Shown here in pieces: positions 10,314 through 13,891 of a DNA stretch of 13,891 nucleotides. Made by a program: the position numbers and the translations under genes. This DNA comes from CAYLZO01 sp964387775 (lineage in GTDB: Bacteria > Chloroflexota > Anaerolineae > JAAYZQ01): contig CAYLZO010000138.1 in NCBI GenBank assembly GCA_964387775.1, positions 1-13,891 of the forward strand, read 5' to 3'. The notes under the pieces were generated by a model that was not told where the DNA came from, searched no databases, and saw only the letters and a list, made by a program, of their open reading frames with translations. Every line of letters starts with the position of its first letter. Position 1 is the stretch's first letter.

Positions 10314-13300
10314 ATGACACACACAACCGAGCCGACGGGCGCCAGCATCATGCTTTCCCTGGCGCTTCTGGGACCTTTTTGCATCACGAGAGAAGCTGAG
10401 ACCGTCGTCGATCTGCGCACCGAAAAGGAACGGGCCTTGCTGGCCTTCCTGGCCGTCGAAGCGGACCGCCCCCACCGACGCGAGGCGCTGGCCGAACTGC
10501 TCTGGCCCGAGCGGCCGGAGGGCGTGGCCCGCACCAGCCTGCGCCAGGCGCTGACCGGGCTGCGACACGCCATCGGCGGCGAATATCTGCTCACCACGCG
10601 CCACACCGTGCAGTTCGACGCGACGGCTCCGCACTGGCTCGACGTAGCCATCTTTGGCGCCCACGTCGAGGCCACCCAAACCCACGCCCACCCGGACCCT
10701 GCCTCGTGCCCCATCTGCATGGGCCGCCGACAACAGGCCGTGGGTCTCTACCGGGACGATTTCCTGGCTGACCTGGTGGTGGACGACAGCCTGGCTTTCC
10801 AGGAGTGGGTTACGCTCCACCGCGAGCGGCTCTTTCGCCAGCAGATCAAATCGTTGGAGCAGTTGGCCTGCTACCGGCGGTCGCTGGGCGACGTGGAACG
10901 GGCGCGCCGCTACGCCCGCCGCTGGGTGGCCCTGGACCCCCTGTCCGAGCGCGCCCACCGGCAGTTGATGGCCCTGCTGGCCCTGAGCGGCCAGCGCCTC
11001 GCGGCGCTGCAGCAGTTCGAGACCTGCCGCCGCATCCTGGCGGCAGAGTTGGACATTGAACCGGCGCCCGAGACGATGGCGCTCTACGAGCAGATCCGGG
11101 GCGGCCAGGCGGCGCGGCTCGTGCCACGCAGGCCGGTTTCGCGGGCCTACAAGCTGCCCCAGCCCCTGACCCCCTTCGTCGGGCGGGAAAACGAGCTGGC
11201 CTACGTCACCCGGCTCCTGGTCAACCCGGAGTGCAGGCTGCTCACCGTGGTCGGACCGGGGGGCGTGGGCAAGACGCGCCTGGCATTGCGGGCCGCCGAA
11301 ATGCTCTATGGGCAGGATCTCTTGCCCGACGGCGTGTGGTTCATCCCCCTGGAGTCGGTCTCGACGCCGGACTTGCTGCCGATCAGCGTGGCCCGGGCGC
11401 TGGGGCTGAACATCGAGGGCAAGCGGGAGCCCCTGGCTCAACTGCTGGCCTTCCTCGAAGCGCGGACGGCGCTGCTGGTGATGGACAACTTTGAGCATCT
11501 CCTCGGCCCGGATCCGTGCCAGGGGACCGATTTGCTGCTGGCGGTCTTGCGGGCAGCGCCCGGCGTCAAGATCCTGATCACATCGAGGGAGCGACTTGCC
11601 TGTCAGGCCGAGTTTCTGCTGCGCCTGGCGGGGCTGCCCTATCCCGATTCGAGATCCCCGAATTTTGATTTGCGAGGGGAAGACATCCGGGCTTTCGGGG
11701 CGGTAGATCTATTTTTCGAGCGGGCGGGGCGGATTCGGCCCGACCTGGTGGCTACGGAGGAGTTGCTGGCCTCCGTGGCGCGCATCTGTCACCTGGTCGA
11801 GGGGCTGCCACTGGGCATCGAGTTGGCAGCGGCTGGCTTGGCTGTCGAGGCTTGCGCCGACATCGCCCGGCAGATCGAGGCCAATCTCGATGCCCTGTCC
11901 GCGTCGCTGCGCGACCTGCCCCGGCGACAGCGGAGCCTGCGCGCCGTCTTTGAGCACTCTTGGCGGCTGCTGGACGGGGCGGAGCAGGCGCTCTTTCGTC
12001 GCCTCTCTGTGTTTCGCGGGGGCTTTGGCGTCGAGGCGGCCCAGGCCGTGACCGACGAGGCCGGGGCGGCTTTGAACTCCTTGGAGGACAAGTCGCTGTT
12101 GCGCCGGGATGCAGAGACCGGGCGTTACGATCTGCACCCCCTCGTGCGGCAGTACGCCGCCGAAAAGTTGGCCGCGGACGCCGCCGACGAGGCCGACGCC
12201 CACGGCCGGCATGCCCGCTTCTACTTCTCTTTTCTGGAGGGCCAGGCGGGACGGCTCCGGGGCAAAGATCCGCAACGCGCCCTGGATGAGATCGGGGTAG
12301 AGCTTGCCAACGTGCGCACGGCCTGGGCGTGGGCCGTCGACCAGGGGTGGGATGCAGAGCTGGAGGCCGGCCTCGGAGGACTGGTGGATTATTACCGGCT
12401 CGCCGGGTTGTACCAGGAAGGCGCGGCGGTCTTTCAGGCTGCCGTACAGCGGTTGTCGAGCCGGGAGAACCCCGCCAGCAGGCGTCTCGTTGCCCGGCTA
12501 TGCATCGAGCGCGCGCACCTGTTGTTCCAGCAGGGCCGGCTCGACGAGGCAGCCTCGACGGCACAGACCGCCCTGGAAACCGCTCGCGAGATCGCGGATC
12601 GAGTCTCTGAAGCCGGCGCGCTGGCCGTTCTGGGCAATGTCGGCTTTGCCCAGGGGGGCTATCAGAAGTCAAAGCTGCACTTGGAACGCGCTTTATCGCT
12701 GCTGGAGCCGAGCGAGCCGACGCGAGAAGATACCTCTTCTGCTCAAGGAATCAAGGCCGAGATTCTGAGCACGCTGGGCAACTGCCACAAACACCTTCGA
12801 GACTGGGCAGCGGCAGGTACCTGTTTTGACCAGGCCCTGGCCTGCGCCGTAGAGGCCGGGGACCACCGCGCTCAGGCCATGATCCTCAATAACCAGGGCA
12901 TCCTTTGCGCCATGCACACCGGGGACTTGGGCCGGGCCCGGGACTACTTCCAGCGGTCGTTGCAGGCTTCCCCGGTCAAGGATAACCTGGCCCTGGGCAA
13001 TCTGGCCACGGCGCACTTGAAGCTGGGCGCCTACGACGAGGCCAAAGCCTGCTACGAGCGAGCCATCGAGATCTGCCGCGAGATCGGCGCCCGCCAGTCC
13101 GAGCTGTGGCCGCTGGGCAACCTGGGCTTGCTGCACCACTACCTGGGCGACGACGAGACGGCCCAAGCCTACGTCGGACAGGCCCTGCGGCTCGCTCAGG
13201 AGATCGGGGATGTGCCGGCTCAGGGCGTCATGTGGCTCAAGCTGGGCCACGTCCAGGCCGCGCTGGGGAACCGAGACGAGGCGGCCCACGCCTACGAGCA

Positions 13301-13694
13301 GTCCGCCGCGCTGCTGCGAGAGTTGGGACAACACCTCCGGGCGGGTGAAGCCCTTGCCGGCCTGGCCCGCCTGGCCCTGGCCCGGGGAGAGGCAGAACAA
13401 GCCCAGGCGCACATTGAGGGCATTGTGGATCATCTGGAAGCCGGCGGCACGCTGGATACGATGATTTCCCCTTTCCAGGTATATCTGACTTGCTACCGTG
13501 CCCTGGAGGCCAACGGTGATGCCCGTGCCCGTGGCATCCTGGAGGTAGCACACAGTCGCTTGCAGGAACAAGCCGCCAGGATTGCAGACCCGGAACAACA
13601 GCGCGACTTTCTGAAGAACGTCGCCGCCCACCGCCAGCTTTTGGAGGCATTCGAACGGGTCACCGGGAAGGTGGCCTGTCAGGAAGGCCAATGA
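10314..13694 (+). CDS. SARP-family transcriptional regulator: winged helix, BTAD, NB-ARC-like NTPase, TPR array (1126 aa)
   Basis: The start is taken at the ATG at 10314, 7 nt after GGGGA; an upstream in-frame TTG at 10245 lies in the promoter and is rejected. Residues about 13-103 form an OmpR/SARP-type winged helix (SLALLGPFCI ... LRQALTGLRHAIG). Residues about 110-265 form the BTAD domain, ending in LDIEPAPETMALYEQI. The NTPase part has P-loop GPGGVGKT (314-321), Walker B LLVMDN with D391, LITSRERL (near 421) and GLPLGIELAA (497-506). From about 663 to the end there are TPR-like units (LGNCHKHLRDWAAAGTCFDQAL, LGNLATAHLKLGAYDEAKACYERAI and others). This is the AfsR-like layout: a signal sensed by the TPRs and the nucleotide state would control DNA binding. 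A motif H124-x-H126-x5-C132-x2-C135 in the BTAD region may bind metal. The likely target is the divergent operon. Confidence 0.92.
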   Translation: MTHTTEPTGASIMLSLALLGPFCITREAETVVDLRTEKERALLAFLAVEADRPHRREALAELLWPERPEGVARTSLRQALTGLRHAIGGEYLLTTRHTVQFDATAPHWLDVAIFGAHVEATQTHAHPDPASCPICMGRRQQAVGLYRDDFLADLVVDDSLAFQEWVTLHRERLFRQQIKSLEQLACYRRSLGDVERARRYARRWVALDPLSERAHRQLMALLALSGQRLAALQQFETCRRILAAELDIEPAPETMALYEQIRGGQAARLVPRRPVSRAYKLPQPLTPFVGRENELAYVTRLLVNPECRLLTVVGPGGVGKTRLALRAAEMLYGQDLLPDGVWFIPLESVSTPDLLPISVARALGLNIEGKREPLAQLLAFLEARTALLVMDNFEHLLGPDPCQGTDLLLAVLRAAPGVKILITSRERLACQAEFLLRLAGLPYPDSRSPNFDLRGEDIRAFGAVDLFFERAGRIRPDLVATEELLASVARICHLVEGLPLGIELAAAGLAVEACADIARQIEANLDALSASLRDLPRRQRSLRAVFEHSWRLLDGAEQALFRRLSVFRGGFGVEAAQAVTDEAGAALNSLEDKSLLRRDAETGRYDLHPLVRQYAAEKLAADAADEADAHGRHARFYFSFLEGQAGRLRGKDPQRALDEIGVELANVRTAWAWAVDQGWDAELEAGLGGLVDYYRLAGLYQEGAAVFQAAVQRLSSRENPASRRLVARLCIERAHLLFQQGRLDEAASTAQTALETAREIADRVSEAGALAVLGNVGFAQGGYQKSKLHLERALSLLEPSEPTREDTSSAQGIKAEILSTLGNCHKHLRDWAAAGTCFDQALACAVEAGDHRAQAMILNNQGILCAMHTGDLGRARDYFQRSLQASPVKDNLALGNLATAHLKLGAYDEAKACYERAIEICREIGARQSELWPLGNLGLLHHYLGDDETAQAYVGQALRLAQEIGDVPAQGVMWLKLGHVQAALGNRDEAAHAYEQSAALLRELGQHLRAGEALAGLARLALARGEAEQAQAHIEGIVDHLEAGGTLDTMISPFQVYLTCYRALEANGDARARGILEVAHSRLQEQAARIADPEQQRDFLKNVAAHRQLLEAFERVTGKVACQEGQ

Positions 13695-13732
13695 ACTGGC
13701 GTCGTTGTGCCCGGCAGCCATTCGGATGATCC

Positions 13733-13768
13733 GGCAGATGTCCATGGCAAAACACCTGCCTGTTTTTT
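13733..13768 (+). terminator. Weak rho-independent terminator candidate after the regulator gene
   Basis: GGCAG (13733-13737) can pair with CTGCC (13756-13760), followed by TG and six T residues (13763-13768). An alternative 6-bp hairpin AAAACA/TGTTTT lies just before the T run. Both stems are short, so termination may be partial. The position 39 nt after the stop codon is suitable. Confidence 0.4.
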
Positions 13769-13833
13769 CGCCTGGACACGTCCAGAAATCAATGAAGCAA
13801 AATCATCTCTGGCTTCACAATACCAACTCCCGT

Positions 13834-13862
13834 TTGCTATCCGTACAAAACTTGCGTATAAT
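13834..13862 (+). promoter_or_regulatory. Sigma70-type promoter pointing out of the right edge
   Basis: TTGCTA (13834-13839), a 17-bp spacer and a perfect TATAAT (13857-13862), in a locally AT-rich stretch after the regulator gene. It probably drives the next plus-strand gene or RNA, which starts outside the window. The 197 nt from 13695 to the edge contain no convincing gene. Confidence 0.6.
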
Positions 13863-13891
13863 AATCTGCGCCACACCTGGCCTTTCGAGCT

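Noticed and set aside
10119..11498. Minus-strand open frame of 459 codons
   Set aside because: Lies antisense to the BTAD and P-loop parts of the regulator and reads through the control region.
12693..13745. Minus-strand open frame of 350 codons
   Set aside because: Codon-register antisense of the TPR array of the regulator; no recognisable features.
13679..13876. Minus-strand 65-codon frame at the right edge
   Set aside because: It overlaps the end of the regulator gene, the terminator candidate and the edge promoter, and has no coding features.

Overview
The window looks like chromosomal DNA of a high-GC bacterium, most likely a member of the Chloroflexota (Anaerolineae/Caldilineae type). 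The grounds are a regulator with BTAD, NTPase and TPR domains of the kind abundant in that phylum, a huge secreted protein built from LamG, thrombospondin type 3 (TSP3) and Ig-like modules, and in-frame short tandem heptanucleotide repeats of the ATTGGGG type. The phylum assignment is an inference from memory of these families; there is no rRNA or other marker.

Layout. Positions 1-9815 (minus strand) are one uninterrupted reading frame of at least 3271 codons that runs off the left edge without a stop. It starts at the ATG at 9815 behind a clear Shine-Dalgarno and signal peptide. Because it has no stop inside the window it is easy to miss, and its opposite strand carries long accidental open frames that look like genes but are not. 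In order it encodes: signal peptide, an LppX/LprG-like half-barrel, a two-helix membrane hairpin, a TSP3 calcium-binding stretch, a large unassigned beta-rich region, a cluster of about five membrane helices, a second TSP3 stretch, a propeller-like repeat region, a LamG domain, a second LamG domain interrupted by a nested jelly-roll-like module, at least three Ig-like domains, and a Cys/aromatic-rich segment. Upstream, at 9860-10069, lies a 69-codon minus-strand gene in the same apparent operon.

Positions 10070-10313 are the divergent control region. Positions 10314-13694 (plus) encode a 1126-residue SARP/BTAD-NTPase-TPR regulator. A weak terminator candidate follows it, and a good sigma70-type promoter at 13834-13862 points out of the right edge.

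How the parts work together. The control region contains a perfect 11-bp tandem repeat placed exactly 8 bp upstream of an extended -10 element that faces the small gene and the giant gene. This is the geometry known for Streptomyces SARP activators, whose heptamer repeats have an 11-bp period, overlap -35 and end 8 bp from -10. A degenerate second copy lies 98 bp away on the regulator side. The simplest reading is that the regulator activates the divergent surface-protein operon and may also control itself. Short 7- and 8-nt repeats inside the giant reading frame add a possible slippage (phase-variation) layer. No tRNA, rRNA, CRISPR array, transposase or phage gene is visible.
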